The notes under the pieces were generated by a model. It searched no databases and had not been told where the DNA came from. It saw only the letters and a program-made list of their open reading frames with translations. Position numbers and translations under genes: made by a program. A stretch of DNA of 64,000 nt from Exilibacterium tricleocarpae (lineage in GTDB: Bacteria; Pseudomonadota; Gammaproteobacteria; Pseudomonadales; Cellvibrionaceae), in the NCBI RefSeq assembly GCF_007004655.1, contig NZ_ML660099.1, positions 143,332 to 207,331 on the forward strand. The letters run 5' to 3'. Positions 1-8,886 of the stretch are shown piece by piece (within the stretch, counting starts at the first letter, position 1; each line of letters opens with the position of its first letter).

Positions 1-1
1 C

Positions 2-1300
2 TCTGACGACGTGCCCTCCCCGATTCCCGCCAGTACCGAGGTGGTCGCCGACGCGACCGACGACGACGATGACGACGAGACCACCAACGGCGTCGACCCG
101 GAAGAGGCCAAGCAGCGCTTTGGCGAACTGAAAAAACAGCACGTCAAAGCCGATAAAGCCATCGCCAAATACGGTCGCGACAGCAAGCAGGCCGGCAAAG
201 AGCTGGAAGCCCTGGGCGAGCTGTTCAAGTATTTCAAGCTGCCCCCGCGCCAGTTCGACCCGCTCTACACTTATGTACGCGGGGTACTCGACCGCGTGCG
301 GCAGGAAGAGCGCGGCGTGATGGCCCTGTGTGTGCGCAACGCCAAAATGCCGCGCAAGACCTTTATCAAGGAATTTCCGGGCAACGAAATCAACGAGGAG
401 TGGATTCCGGAGATCATCCGCAAAAAACGCGACTACTCCGAGGCCCTGCGCCCGGTGGTGGACGAAATCATCCGCTCCCAGCGCAAGCTGCAACAGCTCG
501 AGGAAGAGGCCGGGCTGGAACTGTCGGCCATCAAGGAAATCAACCGTCGCATGTCGATCGGCGAAGCCCGCGCCCGGCGTGCCAAGAAGGAAATGGTGGA
601 AGCCAACCTGCGCCTGGTGATTTCCATTGCCAAGAAATATACCAACCGCGGCCTGCAGTTTCTCGACCTGATCCAGGAAGGCAATATCGGCTTGATGAAA
701 GCGGTCGACAAATTCGAATACCGCCGCGGTTACAAGTTTTCCACCTATGCAACCTGGTGGATTCGCCAGGCCATCACCCGCTCCATCGCCGACCAGGCCC
801 GCACTATCCGGATTCCGGTGCATATGATTGAGACCATCAACAAGCTCAACCGGGTATCGCGCCAGATGCTGCAGGAAATGGGCCGCGAGCCAACGCCGGA
901 AGAACTGGGCGAGCGCATGGAAATGCCGGAAGACAAGGTGCGCAAAGTCTTGAAAATCGCCAAGGAACCCATCTCCATGGAGACCCCCATCGGCGACGAT
1001 GAAGACTCGCATCTAGGTGACTTTATTGAAGACAGCACCATAGTGTCGCCGGTGGAATCGGCCACCGGTGAAGGTCTTACCGAGTCGACCCGGGAAGTAC
1101 TGGCAGGGCTCACCGCCAGGGAAGCCAAGGTGCTGCGTATGCGTTTTGGGATCGATATGAACACCGATCACACCCTCGAAGAGGTGGGCAAACAGTTCGA
1201 TGTCACCCGCGAGCGCATTCGCCAGATCGAAGCCAAGGCGCTGCGCAAACTGCGCCACCCTTCGCGCTCGGATCACCTGCGCAGCTTTCTCGACGAGTAG
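2..1300 (+). CDS. rpoD: RNA polymerase primary sigma factor RpoD (sigma-70), 3' part
   Basis: This is the housekeeping sigma factor that directs RNA polymerase to -10/-35 promoters. The reading frame is open at the left edge, so the N-terminal part (region 1.1 and some of the following sequence) lies outside; about 432 of the usual ~615 residues are present. An acidic Asp-rich stretch near the start matches the sigma-70 non-conserved region. Region 2 is clear ([18 protein letters not shown], then the [10 protein letters not shown] core), followed by region 3 ([14 protein letters not shown]) and region 4 with a C-terminal helix-turn-helix ([18 protein letters not shown]). The C-terminus is intact, ending SFLDE, and a good terminator follows. 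It is partial only because of the window edge. Confidence 0.97.
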   Translation, partial: SDDVPSPIPASTEVVADATDDDDDDETTNGVDPEEAKQRFGELKKQHVKADKAIAKYGRDSKQAGKELEALGELFKYFKLPPRQFDPLYTYVRGVLDRVRQEERGVMALCVRNAKMPRKTFIKEFPGNEINEEWIPEIIRKKRDYSEALRPVVDEIIRSQRKLQQLEEEAGLELSAIKEINRRMSIGEARARRAKKEMVEANLRLVISIAKKYTNRGLQFLDLIQEGNIGLMKAVDKFEYRRGYKFSTYATWWIRQAITRSIADQARTIRIPVHMIETINKLNRVSRQMLQEMGREPTPEELGERMEMPEDKVRKVLKIAKEPISMETPIGDDEDSHLGDFIEDSTIVSPVESATGEGLTESTREVLAGLTAREAKVLRMRFGIDMNTDHTLEEVGKQFDVTRERIRQIEAKALRKLRHPSRSDHLRSFLDE

Positions 1301-1313
1301 GCTCCCCTGTGAT

Positions 1314-1342
1314 AAAAAGGTCGGTCGTTACCGGCCTTTTTT
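1314..1342 (+). terminator. Rho-independent terminator of rpoD
   Basis: Starting 13 bases after the rpoD stop, an A-run and the arm GGTCGGT pair with ACCGGCC followed by six T residues. The hairpin has a short loop and a T tract, as expected of an intrinsic terminator. The flanking A and T runs could let it work in both directions. Confidence 0.85.
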
Positions 1343-1402
1343 ATTGCCGATTCAACACCCACCCCAGCACCTATCCCGGTATCGACCCAGGGGCCAACGC
1401 TT

Positions 1403-2374
1403 ATGAACGTTTACGACGATAACAGTTTAACCATCGGCAAGAGCCCGCTGGTCAAAATCCAGCGTATCTCTGTTGCCGACACCAACATCTACGCCAAAAT
1501 CGAAAGCCGCAACCCCGCCAGCTCGGTGAAGTGTCGCATCGGCGCCAGTATGATCTGGCAGGCGGAAAAGGACGGCAGCCTCAAGCCCGGCATGGCGATT
1601 ATCGAGCCCACCAGCGGCAATACCGGTATCGCCCTGTGTTTCGTCGCCGCCTCGCGGGGCTATCCGATCACTCTGACCATGCCCGACACCATGAGTCTGG
1701 AGCGACGCCAGACCATGAAAGCGCTGGGCGCCGAGATCGTGCTCACCGACGGCGCCAAGGGTATGAACGGCGCTATCGCCAAAGCCCGGGAAATTGCCGC
1801 CGCCGACCCGCAGCGCTACTTTATGCCGGGCCAGTTCGACAACCCCGCCAATCCGGCCATTCACGCTCAGACCACCGGCCCGGAAATCTGGGAGGATACC
1901 GATGGTGAGGTCGACGTGCTGGTCAGCGGTGTGGGCACTGGCGGCACCTTGACGGGCATCTGCCGCTATATCAAGGGGGAGCGGGGTAAGGCCATTACTG
2001 CGGTTGCCGTCGAACCCACCTCGACCACCATGATCAGCGCCGCTAAAAAAGGCGAGGAGCCGACCCATGCACCCCACAAGATTCAGGGAATTGGCGCCGG
2101 TTTCCTGCCCGCCAACCTGGACCTGGAGATGGTCGACCAGGTGGAGCAGGTCAGCAACGAGGAGGCCATTGAGTGGGCGCACAAGCTGATGCAGCGGGAG
2201 GGTATCCTGGCGGGTATCTCCAGCGGCGCGGCCATGGCCGCCGCCGATCGCGTCGCCCGCCAGCCCCGGCACCGGGGCAAAAACATCGTGGTGATACTGC
2301 CCGACTCCGCCGAGCGCTACCTCTCTACGGTGCTGTTTGAAGGCCGCTTCACCGACAACGAAACGGTACAATAA
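1403..2374 (+). CDS. cysK: Cysteine synthase A (O-acetylserine sulfhydrylase)
   Basis: This PLP enzyme makes L-cysteine from O-acetylserine and sulfide. The 323-residue length matches CysK. The PLP lysine lies in SVKCRIGA (K43), the substrate loop is [11 protein letters not shown] and the phosphate-binding glycine loop is [18 protein letters not shown] and [11 protein letters not shown] follow CysK (type A) rather than CysM, so I prefer cysK. The start ATG lies after the rpoD terminator, so it has its own promoter or read-through. cysE, which makes its substrate, is 45 kb away in this window and not linked. Confidence 0.94.
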   Translation: MNVYDDNSLTIGKSPLVKIQRISVADTNIYAKIESRNPASSVKCRIGASMIWQAEKDGSLKPGMAIIEPTSGNTGIALCFVAASRGYPITLTMPDTMSLERRQTMKALGAEIVLTDGAKGMNGAIAKAREIAAADPQRYFMPGQFDNPANPAIHAQTTGPEIWEDTDGEVDVLVSGVGTGGTLTGICRYIKGERGKAITAVAVEPTSTTMISAAKKGEEPTHAPHKIQGIGAGFLPANLDLEMVDQVEQVSNEEAIEWAHKLMQREGILAGISSGAAMAAADRVARQPRHRGKNIVVILPDSAERYLSTVLFEGRFTDNETVQ

Positions 2375-2387
2375 CCGGCGGCGCGGG

Positions 2388-2417
2388 CTGGCATCGGTGC
2401 GGCCGGCGCCGTATAAT
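2388..2417 (+). promoter_or_regulatory. Probable sigma-70 promoter of the tRNA gene
   Basis: A perfect TATAAT lies at 2412-2417, with a weaker -35 candidate CTGGCA at 2388-2393 (18-bp spacer). Transcription would begin about 40 bases upstream of the tRNA. The -10 is convincing; the -35 match is partial. Confidence 0.55.
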
Positions 2418-2462
2418 GCGCGGCTCGCGCTGGTAATTACACCACGCTTTTCAGAAGAACAC

Positions 2463-2539
2463 GGGCCCGTAGCTCAGTTGGTTAGAGCATCCGACTCATA
2501 ATCGGCAGGTCGACAGTTCAAGTCTGTCCGGGCCCACCA
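2463..2539 (+). tRNA. tRNA with CAU anticodon, probably tRNA-Ile2
   Basis: A 77-nt cloverleaf ending in an encoded CCA. The acceptor stem GGGCCCG pairs with CGGGCCC, the D arm is GCTC-AGTTGGTTA-GAGC, the anticodon loop is CTCATAA, and the T arm is GACAG-TTCAAGT-CTGTC. The anticodon stem TCCGA/TCGGC has one mismatch at its outer pair. The GGGCCCG acceptor and the GA-CTCATAA-TC anticodon region resemble the isoleucine tRNA that reads AUA after lysidine modification by TilS, rather than elongator or initiator Met. The identity is inferred by resemblance, so tRNA-Met remains possible. Confidence 0.9.
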
Positions 2540-2638
2540 TCTATCAATGGCGATACACTCGTCTCTACCAATATCGGTGAACGCTCACCCCAAGATGTCC
2601 GGCGACACCATAGACCACAATCGGAGCCCGAACATCCC

Positions 2639-3844
2639 GTGGTGCAAACCGTCCCGGCAAAAAACGCGCTCACCCAACGCGACTACCCCCACTATATAAA
2701 GTACATGGGCTCGAAGTCGAAAATCATGGACTTTGTGCTCACCGGTATCAATGCCGTCTACCGCGGCGGTTATGTCTGCGATTTGTTTGCCGGGAGTGCA
2801 TCCCTGTGCGGTGCCGCGGGCGATCGGGTACCGATTCACTCCAACGATATACAACATTACTCCTCCATACTCGCCGCCGCCTATCTGACGGCCTGGCGAT
2901 CAAATGAATGTCCCGGCGTCGACACTGTGATTGCGCAAGCGACCGATATTGTCGAGGCAAACAAACGGCAACTTGGCCTGGATATCTACTACCACGCAGA
3001 TATGCAGCTGGAAGAATTCAACGCCATCGAACTACTGCAACAATCTTTTATTGAGCAATCATTTACACGCCCGTGGCACCTTTTCCTACAATACTATTCA
3101 GGCACCTGGTGGTCGGCGCAGCAGTGCCTGTGGATCGATGCATTGCGCCAGGTCGCCGAGCGCTACCGCCAGCAACCTTGCTATCCGGTTATCCTGTCGG
3201 CGCTGATGTTTGCCATGGCATATACCAGTCAGGGCACGGGACACTACGCGCAATACCGGGATGCCAAAACACAGACCTCGATGCAGGATATATTGATTTA
3301 CCGGCGCCGTGACCTGAGTGTCTATTTCGCAAAAAAATTCGCTGAAGTCATGAACAGCCTGCCGGCAACAGCGACCCGCATCCCGCATAAAATCACCGCA
3401 CTGGATTTCGCCGCCTGCCTGCAGGAGCTTGAGGGCGGCACCGTCTACGCCGACCCGCCCTACTGCTTCGTGCACTACAGCCGCTTTTATCACGCTATCG
3501 AGACACTGGTGTTATACGATTACCCGCAAATCCAACAAAAAAACGGCATCCAGGTTAAAGGCCGCTATCGTGAAAACCGCCATCAATCGCCGTTTTGTAT
3601 CCGCACCCTGGTCAAACCCGCGTTCGAAACGCTTTTCAAAGGCATAAAAAAGTGCGGTGCCAACCTTGTTCTCAGTTACAGTAACACCGGGCTGATCACC
3701 ATCGACGAGTTGGGCGAGTTGGCCAGCAAAACACTGGACCGACCGACCATCGAAATACTGACAAAAGACCACCAACATATGACACTCGGCCGCCAGTACG
3801 ACCGGCACCGTGAGGTCGAGGAATGTCTACTGTTGATTACCTAG
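2639..3844 (+). CDS. D12-class N6-adenine DNA methyltransferase, solitary
   Basis: This predicted enzyme transfers a methyl group from SAM to N6 of adenine in a specific DNA sequence (Dam/D12 class). Residues 20-27 contain KYMGSKSK, the usual D12 N-terminal signature. Motif I (SAM binding) is DLFAGSASL near residue 48 and the catalytic motif IV is ADPPY at 271-275. The 401-aa length exceeds Dam (about 270) because of a longer central target-recognition region. The start is uncertain: GTG at 2639 keeps the YIKYMGSK motif, the frame is open upstream into the tRNA, and the ATG at 2705 would cut the motif. No restriction endonuclease is visible nearby. Its base composition is visibly more AT-rich than the core genes, and it sits directly behind a tRNA, suggesting horizontal acquisition. 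Confidence 0.85.
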   Translation: MVQTVPAKNALTQRDYPHYIKYMGSKSKIMDFVLTGINAVYRGGYVCDLFAGSASLCGAAGDRVPIHSNDIQHYSSILAAAYLTAWRSNECPGVDTVIAQATDIVEANKRQLGLDIYYHADMQLEEFNAIELLQQSFIEQSFTRPWHLFLQYYSGTWWSAQQCLWIDALRQVAERYRQQPCYPVILSALMFAMAYTSQGTGHYAQYRDAKTQTSMQDILIYRRRDLSVYFAKKFAEVMNSLPATATRIPHKITALDFAACLQELEGGTVYADPPYCFVHYSRFYHAIETLVLYDYPQIQQKNGIQVKGRYRENRHQSPFCIRTLVKPAFETLFKGIKKCGANLVLSYSNTGLITIDELGELASKTLDRPTIEILTKDHQHMTLGRQYDRHREVEECLLLIT

Positions 3845-3962
3845 GGGTAACTGATGGAACCGCAGCGCCCAATCACTTGGCTCGGTTCCCACAGCGCGAT
3901 ATCTCCCCCATAAAGGCCTTTGGACCGGCAACTGGGAAGTGGTCGACAGATAAACACAATAC

Positions 3963-4598
3963 CTAACTATTCAACACAACCGGCGCGTCGTAAATCAGTT
4001 TAATGGCATCACGGTAGGTGTCGATCTGCCCCGCCAGCGTATTTTTGCCAGCGACGGTAGATAGTGTAATTCCGCCGTTGAGTATCGACAAAAACATATC
4101 CGACAGGGTACCGTGATCTGTCGGCAGACGTGGCGAATAACACCTTTCGATAGCCTGCAGCGTACCGATCAGGCGTTCTCTCAATCTATCGACGGACTTT
4201 TTCAACATTTGCTTCAACTCACTGCCGAACTCGTGGTTTTCATAGATGCAACCGGCCACGATACTGACTACACGAAAGTCATCTTCCGGTATATCCTTAA
4301 GCGTGCCGGAGATATCGTCGAGTAATTTGAACATGCGCTGCAACGGATCATCGGAAAAAGCATCGGCCTGTCCGAACCAGATGTCCAGCGCTCGATCGAT
4401 ATTATCGAGGTAGCTTTCCACCAGTTCCTTGGCCAAGTCGTTCTTGGCCTTGAAGTGGTAAAAAAAACCACCTTTTGTAATATGCGATTCAAGCAGTATG
4501 TCGTGGATTGAGGTACTCGAATAACCCTTCCTGTTGATCAAGGTATGTGCCGCTCTCAATATACGCTTGCGGGTGTTTATCCTTCTGTCTGCATACAT
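3963..4598 (-). CDS. TetR/AcrR-family transcriptional regulator
   Basis: A 211-residue repressor-type regulator. The N-terminal TetR helix-turn-helix is seen in RKRILRAAHTLINRKGYSST, SIHDILLESHITKGGFFYHF and KAKNDLAKELV. The rest is an alpha-helical ligand domain resembling AcrR/QacR-type proteins, with no assignable ligand. The frame extends upstream to 4682, but I chose the ATG at 4598 because it has an AGAGG Shine-Dalgarno sequence at good spacing and begins just before the DNA-binding domain. TetR regulators usually control a neighbouring gene, often an efflux pump. Here the only neighbour on that side is a 40-codon gene fragment (4683-4805), so the original target may have been lost. Confidence 0.88.
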   Translation of the reverse strand: MYADRRINTRKRILRAAHTLINRKGYSSTSIHDILLESHITKGGFFYHFKAKNDLAKELVESYLDNIDRALDIWFGQADAFSDDPLQRMFKLLDDISGTLKDIPEDDFRVVSIVAGCIYENHEFGSELKQMLKKSVDRLRERLIGTLQAIERCYSPRLPTDHGTLSDMFLSILNGGITLSTVAGKNTLAGQIDTYRDAIKLIYDAPVVLNS

Positions 4599-4682
4599 TT
4601 TTCTGCCTCTGTCTACGCTTGTATGGTCATAACGGGTTTTTAGGAATTTCTGTACTGTCCACAGCAGCCATCGTATCGGCAA

Positions 4683-4805
4683 TCACGGATGCCGGGCATC
4701 ACTGAAGTCCGACGCATCTCTGGCGCTGCTGATGACAACTGCCCGACCGCTTGCCGGAACCTTTACGACAGCCACCACAGCAACGCGGGTTAGTGAAGGT
4801 TTCAT
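4683..4805 (-). pseudogene. Possible 5' remnant of an exported or membrane protein gene
   Basis: A 40-codon frame opens with an ATG preceded by AGGAG at ideal spacing (8 bases). It encodes MKPSLTRVAVVAVVKV, a basic start and hydrophobic segment typical of a signal peptide or membrane anchor, before ending in low-quality sequence. It lies directly upstream of, and in the same direction as, the TetR gene. The good ribosome site on a frame that soon loses protein-like character suggests the 5' end of a deleted gene, perhaps an efflux-pump periplasmic adaptor. That identity is a guess; it could also be a genuine small protein. Confidence 0.3.
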
Positions 4806-4955
4806 TGCAAATGCTCCTTGTGTTCCTGCTGGTGCGTCTATGCAAAACTGCCAACCGGCGTTTTGGGCAGGGGCCGGCTCAAAGGCAATGCCCATCTGGT
4901 ATCACAGCGTCGCGCGATAAATCAGGACATGGAAAATGCCAAACATCTCACAAAT

Positions 4956-4983
4956 AAAAAGCGGACCGGCTTGCCCGGCCCGC
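4956..4983 (-). terminator. Rho-independent terminator
   Basis: On the minus strand, a GC-rich hairpin (GCGGGCCGGG / CCGGTCCGC with a CAAG loop) is followed by TTTTTA. It lies 40 bases past the stop of the 5023-5967 gene and should end that transcript. Confidence 0.85.
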
Positions 4984-5022
4984 TCTGAGGGGTCGACAAC
5001 ACGCCGGCCTAAGCACGCCGGC

Positions 5023-5967
5023 CTAAGCACGCCGACCCTGCATATAAAACCAGCGCGGCCTGGCTACCTTGCGCAACCGCCGGCCGGCTTTTTTGTCCTG
5101 CCGAATAAACACCGGCCCCTGATCGACGCTCTCGAAGCAAAATTGCCGCGGCAGGCTGCTGTAGAGAGACTTGGGCGGTTTATCACCACGCAGTCCTTTC
5201 AGCACAGCACCGGTATCGAAGCTGTGATAATAAATCCGCCCGATACCCACTTCGTCTACCAGAAAGCCAATGGCCGCATTTAACAGTGCCTCGTGCCAGA
5301 GTTTACTGTGCTCGGCCAACTCCCGCAGGTAATCTGTGGCCCGATCCACGTAGACCCTGGTGCCGAAGAAGTCGAAGTGTATCTCTCCAGCCCTGGCAGC
5401 CATTTGACATTCGCGACTCAAATAATGGATCTGCCGCAGCCAGTCGGTTTGAATCTCCTCGATCAATGCCTCATCGGTAACCAAGTCCAAATCAATCCTG
5501 GCCCAACCCAGTGTCAGGCGCCGGGTGGAGATAGGATGACAATGATATTGAAACAGGTTCACATCAGCGGCCACACCGTACCGATAAGCTTGATCGTGCC
5601 GATTGCTAAAGTTCATCTGCAATACCAGGTTGGCACCGGGGCGCGATACCTGGTGATAACCATAGGCTTTATCGTGTCCCCAGGTATCCAGGGTCAGGAC
5701 ATAAACCTGGCTGTCTTGAGGCCAGGCACCGCTCAGGGCGTCCGCTGTCAAGGTGCCGTCACCGCAGTGACTCAGGAGAGCTTTAAGCACCGGCTTATCC
5801 AGCAGTTTACCGAATCGGGTTTTTTTCAAAGCCGACAGCCGCACAGCACCGGCACCGTTCATATGGCGCTGCAACAGGCAGACCGCATAGTGATCTTTGT
5901 AATAGTGATACAGTGTCCGCTCACCGGCCAGGCAATGGACAATTTCTTTTGCCAGTTTGCTATCCAT
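5023..5967 (-). CDS. Uncharacterised 314-aa protein
   Basis: I do not recognise this protein. It looks soluble, with no signal peptide or membrane segment. It is rich in aromatic and charged residues, with a central stretch (LTLDTWGHDKAYGYHQVSR, then LVLQMNFSNRHDQAYR) and a C-terminal basic tail. The composition is protein-like throughout and the gene has its own terminator, so it is a real gene. It stands alone between the TetR fragment and a possible 20-codon leader frame 190 bases upstream. Three copies of a 14-bp repeat (ACGCCGGCCTAAGC) at 5001-5038 run across its stop codon. Its G+C content appears lower than that of the core genes. Confidence 0.75.
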   Translation of the reverse strand: MDSKLAKEIVHCLAGERTLYHYYKDHYAVCLLQRHMNGAGAVRLSALKKTRFGKLLDKPVLKALLSHCGDGTLTADALSGAWPQDSQVYVLTLDTWGHDKAYGYHQVSRPGANLVLQMNFSNRHDQAYRYGVAADVNLFQYHCHPISTRRLTLGWARIDLDLVTDEALIEEIQTDWLRQIHYLSRECQMAARAGEIHFDFFGTRVYVDRATDYLRELAEHSKLWHEALLNAAIGFLVDEVGIGRIYYHSFDTGAVLKGLRGDKPPKSLYSSLPRQFCFESVDQGPVFIRQDKKAGRRLRKVARPRWFYMQGRRA

Positions 5968-6153
5968 AACATTGACTCTTTTAAAAGACGCGAGCGCTCC
6001 CAGGCAAGCAATACAGCTGCCGCCGCATCGGAATACGATCGCTCAATAGCTAAAGCACGATTGCACGAATTGAAAGTTGGGCAGACACCACCGCGCCCGG
6101 GACTAATGCCCAGGGCTTAACAAGACAGTGTTGCAAATATCTATCGGATCGGG

Positions 6154-6216
6154 TTATCCGAACTGCGAACTGGCAGCGAGGCCCAACAAAGTGACAACAT
6201 AATTTCTATCAAACAT
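6154..6216 (-). CDS. Possible 20-aa leader or small protein with perfect Shine-Dalgarno
   Basis: A 21-codon frame (MFDRNYVVTLLGLAASSQFG, stop TAA) starts five bases after a perfect AGGAGG. The peptide has a hydrophobic centre. Upstream on the same strand are TATAGT/TATAAC-like -10 candidates. It points towards the 314-aa gene, whose start is about 190 bases downstream. It could be a leader peptide, a tiny membrane peptide or the remains of a longer gene. The rest of the 457-base gap 5968-6424 shows no other gene. A GC-rich dyad (CCCGGGACTAATGCCCAGGG) at about 6097-6116 lies between this frame and the 314-aa gene. Confidence 0.35.
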   Translation of the reverse strand: MFDRNYVVTLLGLAASSQFG

Positions 6217-6424
6217 TTGAGCCTCCTGATTTTGGCGAGGTTATAAACGGGGGCGCACTATAGACAGATTTTGCCGCCACTGCAAGCGACGGCCCTAACC
6301 GGGAGAGAAAACCATAATATGTCCCCCAGAGCCCACCTGACACAGGTCACCGAGACCAGCCCACCCATAGTGATGGATCACCGGTTTCAAACGTCTACTT
6401 CAGAGTCGCATCGTCTCTCTGCGT

Positions 6425-7324
6425 ATGGCCACTATGGATACCGATCACAACTGCCTGCTGTTTTCCAGCCCGCTGGTAAGCGCGGGCACGTTCGATTGCC
6501 CGGTGACGGCGCCCGACTTCACCAACACCGGCCCCATCGACGACTATCTGCTGGCATTTCCCCGCACGGCGGTAAAAATCCGCCACCGGGAGATGCGCCG
6601 GGCGATTGTTGCCGACCCGAATATCGTCACCATTTACAACAAAGGCCAGGAGTACGAGCGCTACCCCCTGTCGCCCTACGGCGATCGCTGCGACTGGTTG
6701 ACGGTTTGCCCGGCGACAGTGTGCGAAATGCTGAACAGTCTCGGTGTTCGCCAAACAGGCGACCCGGATCGGTTGTTCCAGGTCACTCACAGCATGAGTT
6801 CGCCTGCCGCCTACGCGTCGTTACGGCGGCTGATCGCCGACCTGCACCGCCACCCGGCAACCGATGCCGTAGCGGTCGAGGAAACCGTATTGCGCATCTT
6901 CCAACACACCTTATGTGCAGCCTATGCAGAGCGCGGCCCCGCAATGCCGAAACGCCGGGCGACCGGTGCAAAACATAGCGAGTTGGTCCGGCAGACCTGC
7001 GAGCTGTTGGCCACCCGCTACACCGACCCTCTGTCTGTGGCGCTGCTGGCCCGGGAAGTAAATACCAGTGCCTACCATCTCTGTCGCGTATTCCGCCGCC
7101 TGACCGGGGCCACGATTCACTGCTATCTCACCCAACTGCGCCTGCGCGCCTCGCTGCAGGCAGTATCGGAGCCCCGCAGCGATCTGGCCACCCTCGGGAT
7201 TAATCTGGGATTTTCCGATCACAGCCACTTTTCACAATCGTTTCGCAAAGCCTTTGGTATCACACCGTCTGAATACCGCCGCACCTGTCGGGTCACAGAA
7301 CCGCGGCAGCTCAGTCTGCACTGA
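6425..7324 (+). CDS. AraC-family transcriptional regulator
   Basis: A 299-residue regulator. The C-terminal third holds the paired AraC/XylS helix-turn-helix: LSVALLAREVNTSAYHLCRV, then LATLGINLGFSDHSHFSQSF and the closing FGITPSEYRRT. The N-terminal ~170 residues are a ligand or partner domain that I cannot assign. No convincing Shine-Dalgarno precedes the ATG at 6425, and ATG 6434 is an alternative. The gene lies 130 bases upstream of the FG-GAP protein in the same direction and may control it, though nothing in the sequence proves this. Confidence 0.9.
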   Translation: MATMDTDHNCLLFSSPLVSAGTFDCPVTAPDFTNTGPIDDYLLAFPRTAVKIRHREMRRAIVADPNIVTIYNKGQEYERYPLSPYGDRCDWLTVCPATVCEMLNSLGVRQTGDPDRLFQVTHSMSSPAAYASLRRLIADLHRHPATDAVAVEETVLRIFQHTLCAAYAERGPAMPKRRATGAKHSELVRQTCELLATRYTDPLSVALLAREVNTSAYHLCRVFRRLTGATIHCYLTQLRLRASLQAVSEPRSDLATLGINLGFSDHSHFSQSFRKAFGITPSEYRRTCRVTEPRQLSLH

Positions 7325-7456
7325 AATTGAAAACAAGCAAGATTTTCATAGTTTGAGCGCAGCACCCCCACTAAGCTGTGCCAGCGCCTCTCACTCATTG
7401 CAGGCGCCGTCCACCAACCACCAATCTCAAGCCTGAAGCCAAACACGGGGGTGTCT

Positions 7457-8824
7457 ATGAACATAAAAAGCGTAGTACAGTCATCATTGCCGGCGGGCTT
7501 GCTGCTGCTCGGCGCCGCCTGCTCGCTGGCGGACAGCGACCATGAGAGTCTGATTCCCCAACTGGGATCAACGCCGGCAGCCACGGTCACAGCGCCGGGT
7601 ACACCGGCAACCCCGTTTGTCGAAGCGGACGTGGAAGTACTGCTGACCCTGACCGGTGAGCAAACCGGGGACAATTTCGGTTGGGTGGCCGAAGACCTCG
7701 GCGATATCAACGGCGACGGCGCCAATGACTTCATCGTTACCGCGCCGTCTTTCAAGACCAACCTGCCGTTTTCCGCCGGCAAGTTTTATGTCTACTCCGG
7801 TGCCGAGGGCAAGTTACTCAACAGCGTTACCAGCCCCGGCGTGCCACTGCTCGGCTACAGCGCCAAAGACGCCGGTGACGTCGACGGCGACGGCATCACT
7901 GACTATGTCGTCGGCTCGTTTTCCAGTGTTATGGTGTTCTCCGGCGCCACCCACGCCATAGTGCAGCAGTGGTTCCGGCCCGGCGAATTTTTCGGCGCCT
8001 CAGTGGCCGGCGTCGGCGACCTCGACAGCGACGGCTTTGACGATCTGGTCGTCGGCGCCACCTACGCCGGTAAACGCGCCGCCAACCGCGGGCGGGTCTA
8101 TGCCTACTCCGGCCGCACCGGTGAACTATTGTGGCGGCGCAGCGGCCGCCGTGCCGGCGACCAGTTGGGCACCGCTCTGGGCCGGCTCGGCGACGTCAAC
8201 TACGACGGTATACCGGATATCGTCGCCGGCGCCCGCGGTGCCGGCCGCCGCGAAGAGGGGCGCGCCTATGTGTTGTCGGGCAAGAACGGCCGGCGCCTGC
8301 ACACCCTGAGACCGATAGGCGAGCCGGGGCTGACCGGTGACACCGCCGGCGTGGTGGCGGGCACCTTCGCTGTCTTCCATGCTTTCGGTGTCGGTGATAT
8401 CGACAGCGACGGGGTGGCGGATATCTACATCGGCGACTATAACGCCCGGCGCGAGGATACCGACGGCACCGGACGCGGCTATCTGTTTTCCGGCTACACC
8501 GGCAGACGCCTGCATGTATTCGAGGCGGAAAACCTCGGCGATGGTCTGGGGCCGGCGCGGGGCGTCGGCGATGTGGATCACGACGGCATTAACGATATTT
8601 TCGTTGCCGCCTACACGTTCACCGGCGGCAGCTTTGCCGGTAAAGGCTACCTCTACTCAGGTGCCGAGCGGCGCCTGCTGCGCACTATGACCGGCGCGGC
8701 AAGCGGCCAATTGCTCGGCGTGGACGCCCTGGGTGTCGGCGATGTCAACCGCGACGGCCTCACCGATTATCTGCTCACCGGCAGCGGCATTCTGCATCTG
8801 ATCGCCGGGCAGGCGCATCGGTGA
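7457..8824 (+). CDS. FG-GAP repeat (integrin-alpha-like) exported protein
   Basis: A 455-aa cell-envelope protein. A hydrophobic signal segment ends at LLLLGAAC, which could be a lipoprotein site although Gly at -3 is unusual. The body is a beta-propeller of FG-GAP repeats, each with a calcium-loop motif. Seven are visible: DINGDGANDF, DVDGDGITDY, DLDSDGFDDL, DVNYDGIPDI, DIDSDGVADI, DVDHDGINDI and DVNRDGLTDY. These alternate with VYSGxxGxLL segments. Seven such motifs fit a closed propeller that binds Ca2+ and a ligand at the surface. ATG 7457 is preferred over GTG 7451 because of the GGGGG upstream. The partner is unknown. Confidence 0.88.
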   Translation: MNIKSVVQSSLPAGLLLLGAACSLADSDHESLIPQLGSTPAATVTAPGTPATPFVEADVEVLLTLTGEQTGDNFGWVAEDLGDINGDGANDFIVTAPSFKTNLPFSAGKFYVYSGAEGKLLNSVTSPGVPLLGYSAKDAGDVDGDGITDYVVGSFSSVMVFSGATHAIVQQWFRPGEFFGASVAGVGDLDSDGFDDLVVGATYAGKRAANRGRVYAYSGRTGELLWRRSGRRAGDQLGTALGRLGDVNYDGIPDIVAGARGAGRREEGRAYVLSGKNGRRLHTLRPIGEPGLTGDTAGVVAGTFAVFHAFGVGDIDSDGVADIYIGDYNARREDTDGTGRGYLFSGYTGRRLHVFEAENLGDGLGPARGVGDVDHDGINDIFVAAYTFTGGSFAGKGYLYSGAERRLLRTMTGAASGQLLGVDALGVGDVNRDGLTDYLLTGSGILHLIAGQAHR

Positions 8825-8886
8825 CACAAAAGGCTGATTCGGCGCCGCACTATATAAGCGAGGACGTAGAAGAGTGCGATATTTAC

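Noticed and set aside
1427..2371. Long minus-strand frame opposite cysK
   Set aside because: Shadow of a high-GC gene; cysK is certain and the antisense product has no family character.
7219..7782. Minus-strand 187-codon frame over the AraC/FG-GAP junction
   Set aside because: Spans two better supported genes in antisense and has no ribosome site or motif.
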